Counted from the first letter of the stretch, positions 1-9,346 are shown. The stretch is DNA of 64,000 nucleotides from Chitinophagaceae bacterium (GCA_019638625.1 JAHBTK010000003.1:558001-622000); one strand, 5' to 3'. The notes: generated by a model from the letters alone, not told the origin. Numbers and translations: made by a program.

Positions 1-2
1 GG

Positions 3-1241
3 TTAACCGTGCTGGAAGCGCTCGATAACCATCCCGAAGAGGTAAAACAAATGCATAAAGAGTTCCTTATCTATCTTATTATGCATGAGATGGGGCATAC
101 GCTGGGGCTTAACCACAATATGAAAGCCAGCCAGATGCTGTCTCCCAAGGAAGTGCACGATAAAAGTATTACGCAAAAAGTCGGCATGATAGGGTCCGTA
201 ATGGATTATCCCAGTATAAACGTAAGCTTCGATCGCAGTGCACAGGGCGAGTACTATACTACCAAAGCCGGACCCTATGATCTGTGGGCCATCGAGTATG
301 GCTACCGGCCGTTCAATAGTGTGGCTGAAGAAACTGAAGGATTGAAAAAAATTCTTGCCCGCAGCAAAGAGCCTCAACTGGCATTTGGGAATGATGCCGA
401 TGATATGCGTTCACCCGGCGGCGGTATCGACCCGAGGGTGATGATCAACGATATGAGCAACGACATGCTGGCCTATGCGGAAGACAGGTTTAAGCTGGTG
501 AACGCCATGATCCCGAAGCTGAAGGACAGATACAGCAAACCGGGTCAAAGCTACCAGCAGCTCCGCCAGCGTTACCTGATGCTGCAAAGCCAGCGGGCAC
601 AGATGGCAAATGCTGTCAGCCGCTATATTGGCGGTGTGTATGTAGACAGGAGCTACCCGGATCAGAAGCCAACCAGCAAACCGTTTACACCGGTAGAAAT
701 AGAAAAACAAAAACAGGCATTGGCATTGCTGAATAAGTATATATTTTCTCCCAACACGTTCAGTGTGGATGCCACCCTGTTTCCTTATCTGCAACTGCAG
801 CGCCGTGGTTTTAACTTCTTCGGAACAACGGAAGACTATAAGCCCCAGTCTACCGTAGCCGGTATTCAGTTGACACTGCTGGCGCAACTGCTCCACCCGG
901 TGACATTACAACGTATTAACAATAGCGGGCTGTATGGTAATAGCTATACTGCCGCCGATCTGACAAACGACCTGAACAGGTACTTCTTCAACGAAGACCT
1001 GAAGACAAATGTAAACCTGTACAGGATCAATCTGCAGACAGAGTATGTAAAGGCGTTAGCGGCGATCGTAAATACACCTGCCCCGGCTAACAGGTATGAC
1101 AACGCGTCAACAGCAGCAGCCCTTTCATCATTGAAAAAGCTGAAAACCCTGTTGGGAACGGCCGTTTCTCCCAATGAGCAAACAAGAGCCCACAGGACCA
1201 ACCTGCTTTTCATTATTGACAAGGCTTTGGCAGTTAAGTAG
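3..1241 (+). CDS. Zinc-dependent metalloprotease, C-terminal part (gene starts outside the window)
   Basis: The reading frame is open to the left edge, so the gene is 5'-truncated here and about 412 residues are visible. Near nucleotides 84-116 it carries the metzincin signature HEMGHTLGLNH (HExxHxxGxxH, three zinc-binding histidines and the catalytic Glu), followed about 40 residues later by a Met-turn-like GSVMDYPS. This fits the large secreted Bacteroidota metalloproteases of the DUF5117/DUF5118 type, where the protease core is followed by a long helical C-terminal region, as seen here. It probably acts in the periplasm or outside the cell, but the signal peptide is not in the window. A terminator-like hairpin follows directly. 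Family assignment is fairly sure; the substrate is unknown. Confidence 0.85.
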   Translation, partial: LTVLEALDNHPEEVKQMHKEFLIYLIMHEMGHTLGLNHNMKASQMLSPKEVHDKSITQKVGMIGSVMDYPSINVSFDRSAQGEYYTTKAGPYDLWAIEYGYRPFNSVAEETEGLKKILARSKEPQLAFGNDADDMRSPGGGIDPRVMINDMSNDMLAYAEDRFKLVNAMIPKLKDRYSKPGQSYQQLRQRYLMLQSQRAQMANAVSRYIGGVYVDRSYPDQKPTSKPFTPVEIEKQKQALALLNKYIFSPNTFSVDATLFPYLQLQRRGFNFFGTTEDYKPQSTVAGIQLTLLAQLLHPVTLQRINNSGLYGNSYTAADLTNDLNRYFFNEDLKTNVNLYRINLQTEYVKALAAIVNTPAPANRYDNASTAAALSSLKKLKTLLGTAVSPNEQTRAHRTNLLFIIDKALAVK

Positions 1242-1266
1242 TAATTTAATATTATACAATATTTTG

Positions 1267-1298
1267 TGGCAGGGACCATTGGGTCTCTGCCATTTTTT
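1267..1298 (+). terminator. Rho-independent terminator after the metalloprotease
   Basis: An 11-bp stem (tggcagggacc pairing with ggtctctgcca, one G-U pair) with a short loop is followed by a run of six T. It lies 26 bases after the stop codon and separates the protease from the carbohydrate block. Confidence 0.75.
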
Positions 1299-1605
1299 AT
1301 GTGTGAAGATTCAGAAAGATCAGGCTTTGAAGCGAACAGTGACAGGGTGATACACCTGATTAATAAATTGTAAAAGTTGAAATTATCGTGCACCACCCAT
1401 TCCAAATGCGACCTTCCTGTCTAAAGTGGCGAATATCGTAATGTTTGTTCAACTCGTTTTCGTTATTCCCTTCTATGCAGGATTTCCTTCCCAAAAATAA
1501 TTACTATTCAAAAAAACTTTACCTTAAACCCATAAAGTTTGTGAGTTTATTAAAACGATCTGCTCTTATGGAATAGCTCACAGGCATAAAACTATTACAA
1601 ACCAG
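1299..1605. other. Intergenic region without a recognisable gene
   Basis: About 300 AT-rich bases between the terminator and the GH88 gene. I see no tRNA, no convincing small ORF on either strand and no clear TAnnTTTG promoter, although the promoter of the carbohydrate block must lie here. Confidence 0.5.
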
Positions 1606-2979
1606 ATGATACAAATCAAAGGGAACATACAGGCAGGGGACCTGAAGGATAAACTGAACAGGTTCTGGGATATTTCCGGCAGCAAGATATCGCTTATTGA
1701 AAAAAATTACGATCCTACCAAAGGCTCCCCGGTATTTACGGTGGGAGGCGGGTACACCACAAGGGGCTGGACAGAATGGACACAGGGCTTTCAGTATGGC
1801 AGCGCCATCCTGCAATACGATGCCACGGGAGACAAAGCATCGCTGGAAAACGGCAGAAAAAATACCGTGTCGGCCATGGCGCCGCATATCAGTCATACCG
1901 GCGTGCACGATCACGGCTTCAATAATGTGAGCACCTACGGTAACCTGTTACGCCTCATGCACGAGGGTAAAATACCTTATGATGAATGGGAAAAGCAGTT
2001 CTATATACTGGCATTAAAAATTTCCGGCGCCGTACAGGCCGGCCGCTGGACCGTCATTAAAGAGGGCGGCTTTATCCATTCTTTCAATGGCCCGCATTCC
2101 TTATTCGTAGATACCGTCCGCTCCGTTCGGGCATTGATCCTTTCGCACGACCTGGGGCATTTTCTGCAGGCAGAAGGCGATCAGCGCATCAGCCTGCTGG
2201 AACGCGCCGTACAGCACCTGACGGCTACCGCCCGGTATTCTGTATTCTATGACGAAGGCCGGGACACGTACGATGCCTGGGGGCGCACCGCGCACGAATG
2301 CATTTTCAACGTAAAAGACGGCAACTATCGCTGCCCCAACTCCCAGCAGGGCTACACCGGCTTCAGCACCTGGACAAGAGGCCTGGCATGGGCCATGTGC
2401 GGCTTTGCAGAAGAGCTGGAGTGGTTTGACCGCCTGCCGGAAAATGCGGACATACCGGGCGGGAAACAGGAGATCATGAACCTGATGCTCAAAGCGGCAA
2501 AAGTCACCTGCGATTTTTATATTCAAAATACTCCTGCTGATGGGATACCGTATTGGGATACCGGCGCTCCGCAATTACACAAGCTGGGCGATTATCTCAA
2601 TAAGCCCGCCGATCCTTTCAACGAGTATGAACCGGTGGACAGTTCCGCAGCGGCGATCGCCGCACAGGGCCTGCTGCGACTCGGAAAATTTTTACAGCAA
2701 AAAGGTGACCAGGGCGGTACGCATTACTGGCAGGCGGGACTAACGGTACTGGATACCCTGTTCGATAGACCTTACCTGAGTACCGATCCGCGGCATGAAG
2801 GATTGATCCTGCACGCCGTTTACCATCATCCCAACGGCTGGGATCATATACCCGCCGGCAGCAGGATACCCAACGGGGAATCCTGTATGTGGGGCGACTA
2901 CCATGCACGCGAAGTGGCATTGTACCTGCAACGGATCATCAACAACGAAACCTATCATAGCTTTTTCAATATCCAATGA
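1606..2979 (+). CDS. Glycoside hydrolase family 88 (unsaturated glucuronyl hydrolase type)
   Basis: 457 residues. Family GH88 hydrates the 4,5-unsaturated uronic acid left at the non-reducing end of oligosaccharides by polysaccharide lyases, releasing a keto-uronate. The sequence has the alpha/alpha-barrel pattern of the family with the acidic active-site segments: VHDHGFNN near residue 103 and SLFVDTVR near residue 166 carry the two Asp that act in this family. GWDHIPAGSRIPNGESCMWG near the C-terminus is the conserved closing region. No signal peptide is visible, so it looks cytoplasmic or periplasmic by another route. Its stop codon overlaps the start of the next gene by 4 bp (ATGA), which indicates co-transcription and coupled translation. 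It is somewhat longer than the usual 370-400 residues. Confidence 0.85.
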   Translation: MIQIKGNIQAGDLKDKLNRFWDISGSKISLIEKNYDPTKGSPVFTVGGGYTTRGWTEWTQGFQYGSAILQYDATGDKASLENGRKNTVSAMAPHISHTGVHDHGFNNVSTYGNLLRLMHEGKIPYDEWEKQFYILALKISGAVQAGRWTVIKEGGFIHSFNGPHSLFVDTVRSVRALILSHDLGHFLQAEGDQRISLLERAVQHLTATARYSVFYDEGRDTYDAWGRTAHECIFNVKDGNYRCPNSQQGYTGFSTWTRGLAWAMCGFAEELEWFDRLPENADIPGGKQEIMNLMLKAAKVTCDFYIQNTPADGIPYWDTGAPQLHKLGDYLNKPADPFNEYEPVDSSAAAIAAQGLLRLGKFLQQKGDQGGTHYWQAGLTVLDTLFDRPYLSTDPRHEGLILHAVYHHPNGWDHIPAGSRIPNGESCMWGDYHAREVALYLQRIINNETYHSFFNIQ

Positions 2980-3809
2980 ATATAAAGGCACATACGGATC
3001 TGTCCCGGCTATGCGTGCACACGATCACCACCAAGCCCTGGGATATAGCAACCGCCGCCCGGCATTATGCGGCGGCCGGCATCAAAGGCATTACCGTCTG
3101 GCGTGACGCGCTGGAAGGAAGGGATATCCGGCAAACGGGTAATATGCTGCGGGAGGAGGGATTGAGTATTGTATCATTGTGCAGGGGCGGCTTTTTCCCC
3201 GCAAAAGAGAAAGCCAAAAGAAAGCTGGCCATAGACGACAACCGCAAAGCCATAGAAGAAGCGGTGGCGCTGGGCGCTCCGCTGATAGTGCTGGTATGCG
3301 GCGCTGATCCCGGTCAAAGCCTGGAAGATTCCAGGCAGCAGATACGGGATGGCATTGCCGCCGTACTGGATGATGCTTCCGCCGCTGGTGTAAAGTTGGC
3401 CATTGAGCCGTTGCATCCCATGTATGCAGATACCCGTTCCGCCATTAATACCCTGGCACAGGCCAATGATATGGCAGAGGCATTACGGTCTCCCCTGGTG
3501 GGTGTTGCCGTAGATGTATACCACCTGTGGTGGGATCCCGCGCTGGAACAGGAGATAGCCCGTTGCGGAGAAAACAGTCACCTGTTTGCCTTCCATATCT
3601 GCGACTGGAAGTCACCGACCACTGATATGCTGCTCGACAGGGGACTGATGGGTGAAGGTTGTATCCCCATCCGCAAAATACGGTCATGGGTGGAAGCAAC
3701 CGGCTTCAGCGGCTTTAACGAAGTGGAGATATTTTCAATAAAATACTGGCAGGAAGACCAATCGGCATTTTTAGAAAAAATAGTAACCGCGTACCGGGAG
3801 CATGCATAA
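2976..3809 (+). CDS. Sugar phosphate isomerase/epimerase family protein (xylose-isomerase-like TIM barrel)
   Basis: 277 residues with the pattern of the AP-endonuclease-2/xylose-isomerase-like TIM barrel: a strand ending in acidic metal ligands at AIEPLHPMYADTRS (about residues 144-157), then VAVDVYHLWWDP, FAFHICDWK and FNEVEIFS, which supply the Asp, His and Glu that bind a divalent metal. Such enzymes isomerise or epimerise keto-sugars or inositol derivatives. The start overlaps the GH88 stop by 4 bp. Together with the following Gfo/Idh/MocA gene this suggests handling of the keto-sugar released by GH88 or a related sugar. The exact substrate cannot be read from the sequence. Confidence 0.85.
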   Translation: MNIKAHTDLSRLCVHTITTKPWDIATAARHYAAAGIKGITVWRDALEGRDIRQTGNMLREEGLSIVSLCRGGFFPAKEKAKRKLAIDDNRKAIEEAVALGAPLIVLVCGADPGQSLEDSRQQIRDGIAAVLDDASAAGVKLAIEPLHPMYADTRSAINTLAQANDMAEALRSPLVGVAVDVYHLWWDPALEQEIARCGENSHLFAFHICDWKSPTTDMLLDRGLMGEGCIPIRKIRSWVEATGFSGFNEVEIFSIKYWQEDQSAFLEKIVTAYREHA

Positions 3810-3820
3810 CCTCGTTGAAC

Positions 3821-3870
3821 GTCATTGCGATCCCGACTGCAGGTTAGGAGAACCAATCTCATAAATGACC
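3821..3870. repeat. Short dispersed-repeat fragment with inverted ends
   Basis: Fills most of the 84-bp gap between two co-directional genes. It begins with gtcattgcga and ends with aatgac, so gtcatt (3821-3826) and aatgac (3864-3869) are complementary. The pattern (gtcattgcga, then cccgactgcagg, then caatctc) resembles short dispersed repeats I associate with this bacterial group. Related fragments seem to be present at 54.06 and 54.7 kb. Confidence 0.45.
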
Positions 3871-3893
3871 ATTAAAAAACAAAACATATACGG

Positions 3894-5045
3894 ATGAAAG
3901 AGCATACCATAGGCATTATCATGAACGGCGTTACCGGGCGCATGGGCACCAACCAGCACCTGCTGCGTTCCATCGCTGAGATCATCAGGCAGGGCGGCGT
4001 AAAGATCGGAACGGGTGAAACGATCATGCCCGATCCGGTGCTGGTAGGGCGCGACGCGAACAAGTTGCAGAAGCTTTGCGAGCTATCAGGCGTGACCAAA
4101 ACGAGCACCAACCTGGATGAAGTGCTTGCCGACCCCTACTACAGCATTTATTTTGATGCCCAGACAACGCCCCGGCGCGCCGAAGCGGTACGCAAGGCAG
4201 TGGCGGCCGGAAAACATATTTACTGCGAAAAACCGATCGCTATAGATACGGATGAGGCTTTGGCACTGTACAAACTTTGCAAAGACGCAGGTTTGAAGAA
4301 CGGCGTAGTGCAGGATAAGCTCTGGCTGCCCGGTATCCTCAAATTAAAACGCCTGATCCAACAGGGTTTTTTCGGACAGATATTGTCTGTTCGCGGCGAA
4401 TTCGGGTATTGGGTGTTTGAAGGCGATTCTATTCCCGCGCAGCGGCCTTCGTGGAACTACCGCAAGGAAGACGGCGGCGGTATTATCGTGGATATGCTTT
4501 GTCATTGGCGCTATGTGCTCGACAATGTGTTCGGGAATGTAAAAGCCGTTTCCTGCCTGGGCGCCACCCATATCCCCGAACGGGTAGATGAGCAGGGTAA
4601 GCGATATGTCTGCACGGCAGACGATGCCGCCTATGCCAGCTTCGAGCTGGAGAACGGTGTGATCGCGCATTTCAACTCTTCCTGGACGGTAAGGGTAAGA
4701 CGGGACGACCTGCTGACCCTGCAGGTAGACGGAGCCAAAGGTTCTGCGGTGGCAGGTTTGCGGGAGTGTTATATACAGCATTACGGCAATACCCCCAAGC
4801 CGGTATGGAACCCGGATATCACCCAACCGATCAATTTTTTTGAAGGCTGGAGCAAGGTACCGGAACAGGAAGCTTACGACAATGCCTTCAAGGTGCAATG
4901 GGAGCTGTTCCTTAAGCATGTGGTGAAAGGCAATCCCTTTCCCTGGGACCTGTACGAAGGGGCAAAGGGTGTGCAACTGGCCGAGAAGGGGCTGGAAAGC
5001 TGGGAAAAAAGATGCTGGCTGGATATCCCCGAACTGAAAGGATAA
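3894..5045 (+). CDS. Gfo/Idh/MocA family oxidoreductase
   Basis: 383 residues. An N-terminal Rossmann fold opens with IGIIMNGVTGRMGTNQHLLR (a GxxGxxG-like dinucleotide-binding turn), followed by the family hallmark CEKPIAIDTDEA near residue 110 (EKP motif, whose Lys is catalytic) and a C-terminal Gfo/Idh/MocA alpha/beta domain. Members oxidise or reduce a sugar hydroxyl or keto group with NAD(P), or open glycosides by a redox mechanism. It lies 84 bp after the TIM-barrel isomerase, a pairing very common in Bacteroidota sugar loci, so joint action on one substrate is a reasonable inference. The N-terminus is slightly longer and more variable than average. Confidence 0.88.
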   Translation: MKEHTIGIIMNGVTGRMGTNQHLLRSIAEIIRQGGVKIGTGETIMPDPVLVGRDANKLQKLCELSGVTKTSTNLDEVLADPYYSIYFDAQTTPRRAEAVRKAVAAGKHIYCEKPIAIDTDEALALYKLCKDAGLKNGVVQDKLWLPGILKLKRLIQQGFFGQILSVRGEFGYWVFEGDSIPAQRPSWNYRKEDGGGIIVDMLCHWRYVLDNVFGNVKAVSCLGATHIPERVDEQGKRYVCTADDAAYASFELENGVIAHFNSSWTVRVRRDDLLTLQVDGAKGSAVAGLRECYIQHYGNTPKPVWNPDITQPINFFEGWSKVPEQEAYDNAFKVQWELFLKHVVKGNPFPWDLYEGAKGVQLAEKGLESWEKRCWLDIPELKG

Positions 5046-5072
5046 GCAGGCAAACACACATCACACAAATGC

Positions 5073-5849
5073 ATGTATATGAAAAGAGTAGCCCTGATCA
5101 CCGGTGGCACAAGAGGGATCGGCTTTGGCATTGCCACACAACTGGCAAAAGAAGGCTTTGATCTTGCAGTGAACGGAACACGACCTGAAGAAGCAGTGCA
5201 AAGCACTATTGATGAATTGAAAGCGCTGGGCGCAGCCGTACTGTACTGCCGAGGAAGCATAGCCGCCGCTACCGACAGAAAAAATATGATAGAGCGCGTC
5301 AGGAAGCATTACGGCGCGCTGCATGTGCTGGTCAACAATGCCGGCATAGCGCCGCGGGAGCGCAGGGACATCCTGGAAGCCACCGAGGAAAGCTATGATG
5401 AGGTAATGTCCACGAACCTGAAAGGTTGTTATTTTCTTACGCAGCAGGCAGCCAACTGGATGATCGCGCAAAAGCAAAGCGATGCAGGCTTTACCGGTTG
5501 CATCATCAATGTCAGTTCCATATCGGCTACGGTAGCTTCGGTAAACCGGGGGGAGTATTGCTTGTCAAAAGCCGGACTGAGCATGGCAACGCAATTATTT
5601 GCCGTGCGGCTGGGTGAATTTAACATCCCGGTGTATGAAGTGCGGCCCGGCATCATCCGTACCGATATGACAGCCGGTGTGACAGAAAAATATGATAAGC
5701 TGATAGCCGACGGGCTGTGCATTCAGCAACGCTGGGGAGAACCCGCAGATGTCGGCAAGGTGGTGGCATCGCTGGCAAACGGACAGTTTATGTACTCTAC
5801 CGGGCAGGTGATCATGGTAGACGGGGGACTGACCGTTCCCAGGCTATAG
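5073..5849 (+). CDS. Short-chain dehydrogenase/reductase (FabG-like fold)
   Basis: 258 residues with a complete SDR set: the nucleotide-binding TGGTRGIGFGIA near the N-terminus, the NNAG motif near residue 90, the catalytic Ser in INVSSISA and the catalytic Tyr and Lys in EYCLSKAG. The C-terminal GQVIMVDGG is also typical. It is an NAD(P)-dependent oxidoreductase, in this context probably of a sugar-derived ketone or alcohol rather than of fatty acids. A second ATG lies two codons downstream (5079) and may be the true start. It follows the Gfo/Idh/MocA gene by 27 bp, so both are probably in one operon. Confidence 0.9.
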   Translation: MYMKRVALITGGTRGIGFGIATQLAKEGFDLAVNGTRPEEAVQSTIDELKALGAAVLYCRGSIAAATDRKNMIERVRKHYGALHVLVNNAGIAPRERRDILEATEESYDEVMSTNLKGCYFLTQQAANWMIAQKQSDAGFTGCIINVSSISATVASVNRGEYCLSKAGLSMATQLFAVRLGEFNIPVYEVRPGIIRTDMTAGVTEKYDKLIADGLCIQQRWGEPADVGKVVASLANGQFMYSTGQVIMVDGGLTVPRL

Positions 5850-5934
5850 AAAAAAGCATCCTGCAACCGTCTCCCGGCCGCAACTGAACAACAAACCATT
5901 TATTTACCGTTACCCTATATGATATTGTAAGCTC

Positions 5935-7656
5935 ATGCAAAAAAGGATACAGTTCACACCGGTCACCATACTTTCCCTGCTGTTATTTTTCTCCTGTCAT
6001 TCCGGAGCGCCGGTACAGGAGGAAAAAATAGCCACCGACTCGCTTACGATCGCAGCGGGGAAAACCATATTCGATCAATACTGCTCCGGTTGCCACAGCA
6101 TGCAGCAAAACGGTATCGGCCCCCGGCTGGCGGGCCTCACTGCCGCAGTGCCGGCGGCATGGATCCGCAGCTTCATATCAGATCCGCAACAGCTCATCGA
6201 CGCGGAGGATGAACGGGCATCAGCGCTTTTCAGGGAATACAAAACGGTAATGCCTTCATTCACATCCCTTACGGATGATGAGATGAACGCCCTGCTGGCC
6301 TTCATGCATGTGTATCAGTCCGTGGCATCCAAAACCAGCAAAAAAGGACTGGATGATCCTATCCCGGAAAGAATATCATTCAGCGGACTCATGGCGGAGC
6401 TGACGGAAGTAACACAATTTGAAGCCACCTCAGAAGATGGCAGCAAGCCACTCGCGAGGATCACCAAGCTCGATTACCAGCCCGGCGCCGGCACTTTATT
6501 CGTAAACGACCTGAACGGCAGGTTGTATAAAATGAAAGGGAACAAACCGGTGGTATACATGGATATGCATACGCTCCGGCCTGCGTTTATCAACAAACCG
6601 GGACTGGCTACGGGATTGGGCAGCTTTGCCTTTCATCCTGCCTTCACGCGCAACGGGCTCCTGTATACCACCCATACCGAGCAGCCGGATGCGGCCAAAG
6701 CCACCTTCGGGTACCACGACTCCATTTCAACAACCGTACAATGGGTATTGACCGAATGGAAAGTGAACGATGCCGCTGCAGATCATTTTGAAGGCAGCAG
6801 CAGGGAGTTGTTCCGAGTGAATATGGCTTCCGGCGTTCATGGCGTACAGGAAATCACCTTTAACCCGCTGGCCAAACCGGGAGCGGAAGACTACGGGCTG
6901 CTGTATATCGGCGTTGGCGATGGTGGCAAAACGCTTGCGGGATACGTGTATCTTGCTTTGGACAGGCGGTATATATGGAGCAGCATCCTTCGCATAGACC
7001 CGCTCGGCAGGAACAGCGCCAACGGCCGTTACGGCATTCCCCGCGATAACCTCTTTGTTCAAAACGGGAACGACACCATACCGCCGGAAGTGTATGCATA
7101 CGGCTTCAGGAACCCGCACCGTATTTCATGGAGCGGCTCAGGAAAGATGCTGGCCTGTGATATCGGTGAAAGCAATATAGAATCGCTGCACCTGATTGAA
7201 GCAGGTAACAATTACGGCTGGCCGATAAGGGAAGGAAGTTTTGTTATAGATCCATACGAAGACCTCAGCCAGGTTTTCCCGTTGCCCGCCAACGACAGTC
7301 TCTATCATATCAGCTACCCTGTTGCGGAGCTTGACCACGATGAAGCCGTGGCCATTTCGGGTGGGCACGAGTATACAGGCAAAAGCATCCCGCTACTGGC
7401 AGGGAAGTATTTTTTCGGGGATATTCCTTCCGGCAGGCTGTTTTACGTGGAATCGGCAGACCTGAAGCCGGGGCAGCGGGCAGCCATCAAAGAATGGCGC
7501 ATTACCGTCAGCGGCGTTCCAAAAACACTGGTGGAGGCGTGTGGTAGCAAAAGGGTAGACCTTCATTTTGGAAAAGACACAGCGGGAGAATTGTACATAC
7601 TGACAAAAGCAGACGGCAAATTGTATAAGCTGACGAGCGCCGCACAAACGCAATGA
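5935..7656 (+). CDS. Lipoprotein with cytochrome c domain fused to PQQ-type sugar dehydrogenase
   Basis: 573 residues. The N-terminus is a lipoprotein signal with Cys at residue 21 (LLLFFSCHSG), so the protein is lipid-anchored and periplasm-facing. A cytochrome c domain follows, with the heme-attachment motif CSGCH at residues 50-54 and a Met in VMPSFTSL as likely axial ligand. From about residue 140 a six-bladed glucose/sorbosone dehydrogenase propeller runs to the end, with GLGSFAFHPAF, YGFRNPHRISW and NNYGWP. Such enzymes oxidise sugars with PQQ and pass electrons to the attached heme. No PQQ biosynthesis genes are in the window, so the cofactor may be scavenged or made elsewhere. It shares the direction of the upstream sugar genes. 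Confidence 0.9.
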   Translation: MQKRIQFTPVTILSLLLFFSCHSGAPVQEEKIATDSLTIAAGKTIFDQYCSGCHSMQQNGIGPRLAGLTAAVPAAWIRSFISDPQQLIDAEDERASALFREYKTVMPSFTSLTDDEMNALLAFMHVYQSVASKTSKKGLDDPIPERISFSGLMAELTEVTQFEATSEDGSKPLARITKLDYQPGAGTLFVNDLNGRLYKMKGNKPVVYMDMHTLRPAFINKPGLATGLGSFAFHPAFTRNGLLYTTHTEQPDAAKATFGYHDSISTTVQWVLTEWKVNDAAADHFEGSSRELFRVNMASGVHGVQEITFNPLAKPGAEDYGLLYIGVGDGGKTLAGYVYLALDRRYIWSSILRIDPLGRNSANGRYGIPRDNLFVQNGNDTIPPEVYAYGFRNPHRISWSGSGKMLACDIGESNIESLHLIEAGNNYGWPIREGSFVIDPYEDLSQVFPLPANDSLYHISYPVAELDHDEAVAISGGHEYTGKSIPLLAGKYFFGDIPSGRLFYVESADLKPGQRAAIKEWRITVSGVPKTLVEACGSKRVDLHFGKDTAGELYILTKADGKLYKLTSAAQTQ

Positions 7657-7730
7657 ATAATATGAAATGAGAAAAACAGCATCCCGGACTCCTGTTTATA
7701 TAGCAAACAAAGGGAGTATTTTAGCAGGCG

Positions 7731-7998
7731 GGTGGAGACACCGACCGGTAGTGGGCTCTACTGGCGGGTGTCTCCACCATGGCCGTCAACTTAAGGCGCA
7801 TGGTCTACAAAACACCCCGAAGGGGTTTAATTTGAATAGCCGCCGGTGCAACCGGTGGAAAAAATACCCAAAATTTACATTGAACCCCGTCGGGGTTCAA
7901 CAGAAATCTCGACATGTTACCCCCCAACTTCGTTGGGGGCTACTCAAATTCAAGCCCTCCGGGCTTAAATTGACGGCTATGGTGTCTCCACCGACCGG
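7731..7998. repeat. Hairpin-rich non-coding element with terminal inverted repeats
   Basis: Two ends match in inverted orientation: 7777-7794 and 7965-7982 agree at 16 of 18 positions. ggtgtctccacc lies beside each (7767-7778 and 7981-7992), and at the left its complement at 7731-7742 adds a 12-bp hairpin. The 10-mer caccgaccgg flanks both sides as a direct repeat (7739-7748 and 7989-7998). Between the ends lie five GC-rich hairpins with three- or four-base loops: 7814-7826, 7840-7858, 7880-7900 (9-bp stem), 7921-7939 (8-bp stem) and 7952-7966. The reading frame across it is low-complexity and looks like no known protein. It resembles a non-autonomous mobile or structured-RNA element. Confidence 0.7.
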
Positions 7999-8075
7999 AA
8001 AAACTGGAATACACCGCAAACGGATTGGTAACATCAAACAGCTTGTATTATATTTAGTAACCTGAAACGATCGTA

Positions 8076-9326
8076 ATGACAGAATCATCCACAATTGTAT
8101 CATCCCGCTCCACGTTCAGCCACCTGGTGCGGATTCCGGTTTTGGTAGCCGCACTGGGTTATATGGTAGACATGTACGACCTCTTTCTTTTCAGCATCGT
8201 TCGTGTACCCAGCCTGACCTCGCTGGGACTCTCGCAGGAAAGGGTCATGGAAGACGGCATCCTGTTGCTGAACCTGCAAATGGCCGGTATGCTGATCGGT
8301 GGTATCGTATGGGGCATCATGGGCGATAAGCGCGGAAGACTGTCGGTGCTGTTTGGCTCCATCCTGATCTATTCTTTAGCCAATATAGGCAACGGTTTTG
8401 TTAGTTCGGTAGGCGCCTATGCCGTGCTTCGTTTTATTGCAGGCTTTGGACTGGCAGGTGAGCTCGGCGCCGGTATTACCCTGGTGTCGGAGATACTACC
8501 GGCGAGGATCAGGGGGTATGGGGCAACGTTAGTGGCAACCATGGGGGTGTTGGGCGCCCTGCTCGCTTACCTGGTGTCCTACTATTTCGACTGGCGGGTA
8601 TCTTATTTTATCGGGGGCGGACTGGGACTGATCCTGATGGTGTTGCGCTTCCGGGTATTTGAGTCGGGCATATTTGTGCAGCTCAAAGCGCAGAAAGTGA
8701 AACGCGGGAACCTGTGGATGTTGTTCAAAACCCGCAAACGGTTCTGGAAATACCTGAACGGCATTATTATCGGAACGCCGATATGGTTTGTAGTGGGTAT
8801 ATTGATCACTTTCTCTCCCGAATTCGGCGCCGCGCTGGGACTGGATAAGCCGATCAATGCCGGCAAAGCCGTGATGCTTGCTTTTTCAGGACAGGTAGCC
8901 GGCAACCTGGTCAGCGGATTTTTAAGCCAGTACCTGCAAAGCAGGAAAAAAGCCATCCTGTTGTTCATTCTCCTGTCCGTGTCACTCGTATTGGTATTCT
9001 TACTGGCGCCTATTGATTCTTCCACCACGCTGTATGTTGTCTGTGCCTGTCTCGGGTTTTCCAGCGGCTACTGGACGCTTTTCATCACCGTGGCGGCCGA
9101 GTTGTTCGGGTCCAACCTGCGGGCAACGGTAGCCACCACCATCCCCAATTTTGTGCGGGCAACGGTCATTCCGCTGACAGCGCTTTTTGTGTTGCTGAAA
9201 GGCCATACCGGCATTGTTTACGGAGCGCTGATCGTAGGATTATTGGCCTATTTACTGGCATTGGTGGCTTTGTACTTCCTGGAAGAAACTTTTACAAAAG
9301 AAATGGATTATACGGAAGATGATTAA
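8076..9326 (+). CDS. Major facilitator superfamily transporter
   Basis: 416 residues with about twelve hydrophobic segments. The loop between helices 2 and 3 reads GIMGDKRGRLSVLFG, the MFS signature GxxxDxxGRR; an acidic MVDMYDLFLF in helix 1 and ELGAGITLVSEILPARIRG after helix 4 resemble the metabolite:H+ symporter (sugar/acid) branch. It sits at the inner membrane and probably imports a small sugar or sugar acid by proton symport. It is the last gene of the rightward carbohydrate block but is separated from it by the hairpin-rich element, so it may have its own promoter. The substrate cannot be deduced. Confidence 0.88.
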   Translation: MTESSTIVSSRSTFSHLVRIPVLVAALGYMVDMYDLFLFSIVRVPSLTSLGLSQERVMEDGILLLNLQMAGMLIGGIVWGIMGDKRGRLSVLFGSILIYSLANIGNGFVSSVGAYAVLRFIAGFGLAGELGAGITLVSEILPARIRGYGATLVATMGVLGALLAYLVSYYFDWRVSYFIGGGLGLILMVLRFRVFESGIFVQLKAQKVKRGNLWMLFKTRKRFWKYLNGIIIGTPIWFVVGILITFSPEFGAALGLDKPINAGKAVMLAFSGQVAGNLVSGFLSQYLQSRKKAILLFILLSVSLVLVFLLAPIDSSTTLYVVCACLGFSSGYWTLFITVAAELFGSNLRATVATTIPNFVRATVIPLTALFVLLKGHTGIVYGALIVGLLAYLLALVALYFLEETFTKEMDYTEDD

Positions 9327-9346
9327 ACCCTGACACCATTCTTCTC

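Noticed and set aside
7667..8065. A 132-codon frame between the sugar dehydrogenase and the MFS gene
   Set aside because: It runs through the hairpin-rich inverted-repeat element and has an arginine/proline/glycine-rich, non-protein-like translation. The DNA structure explains the open frame.
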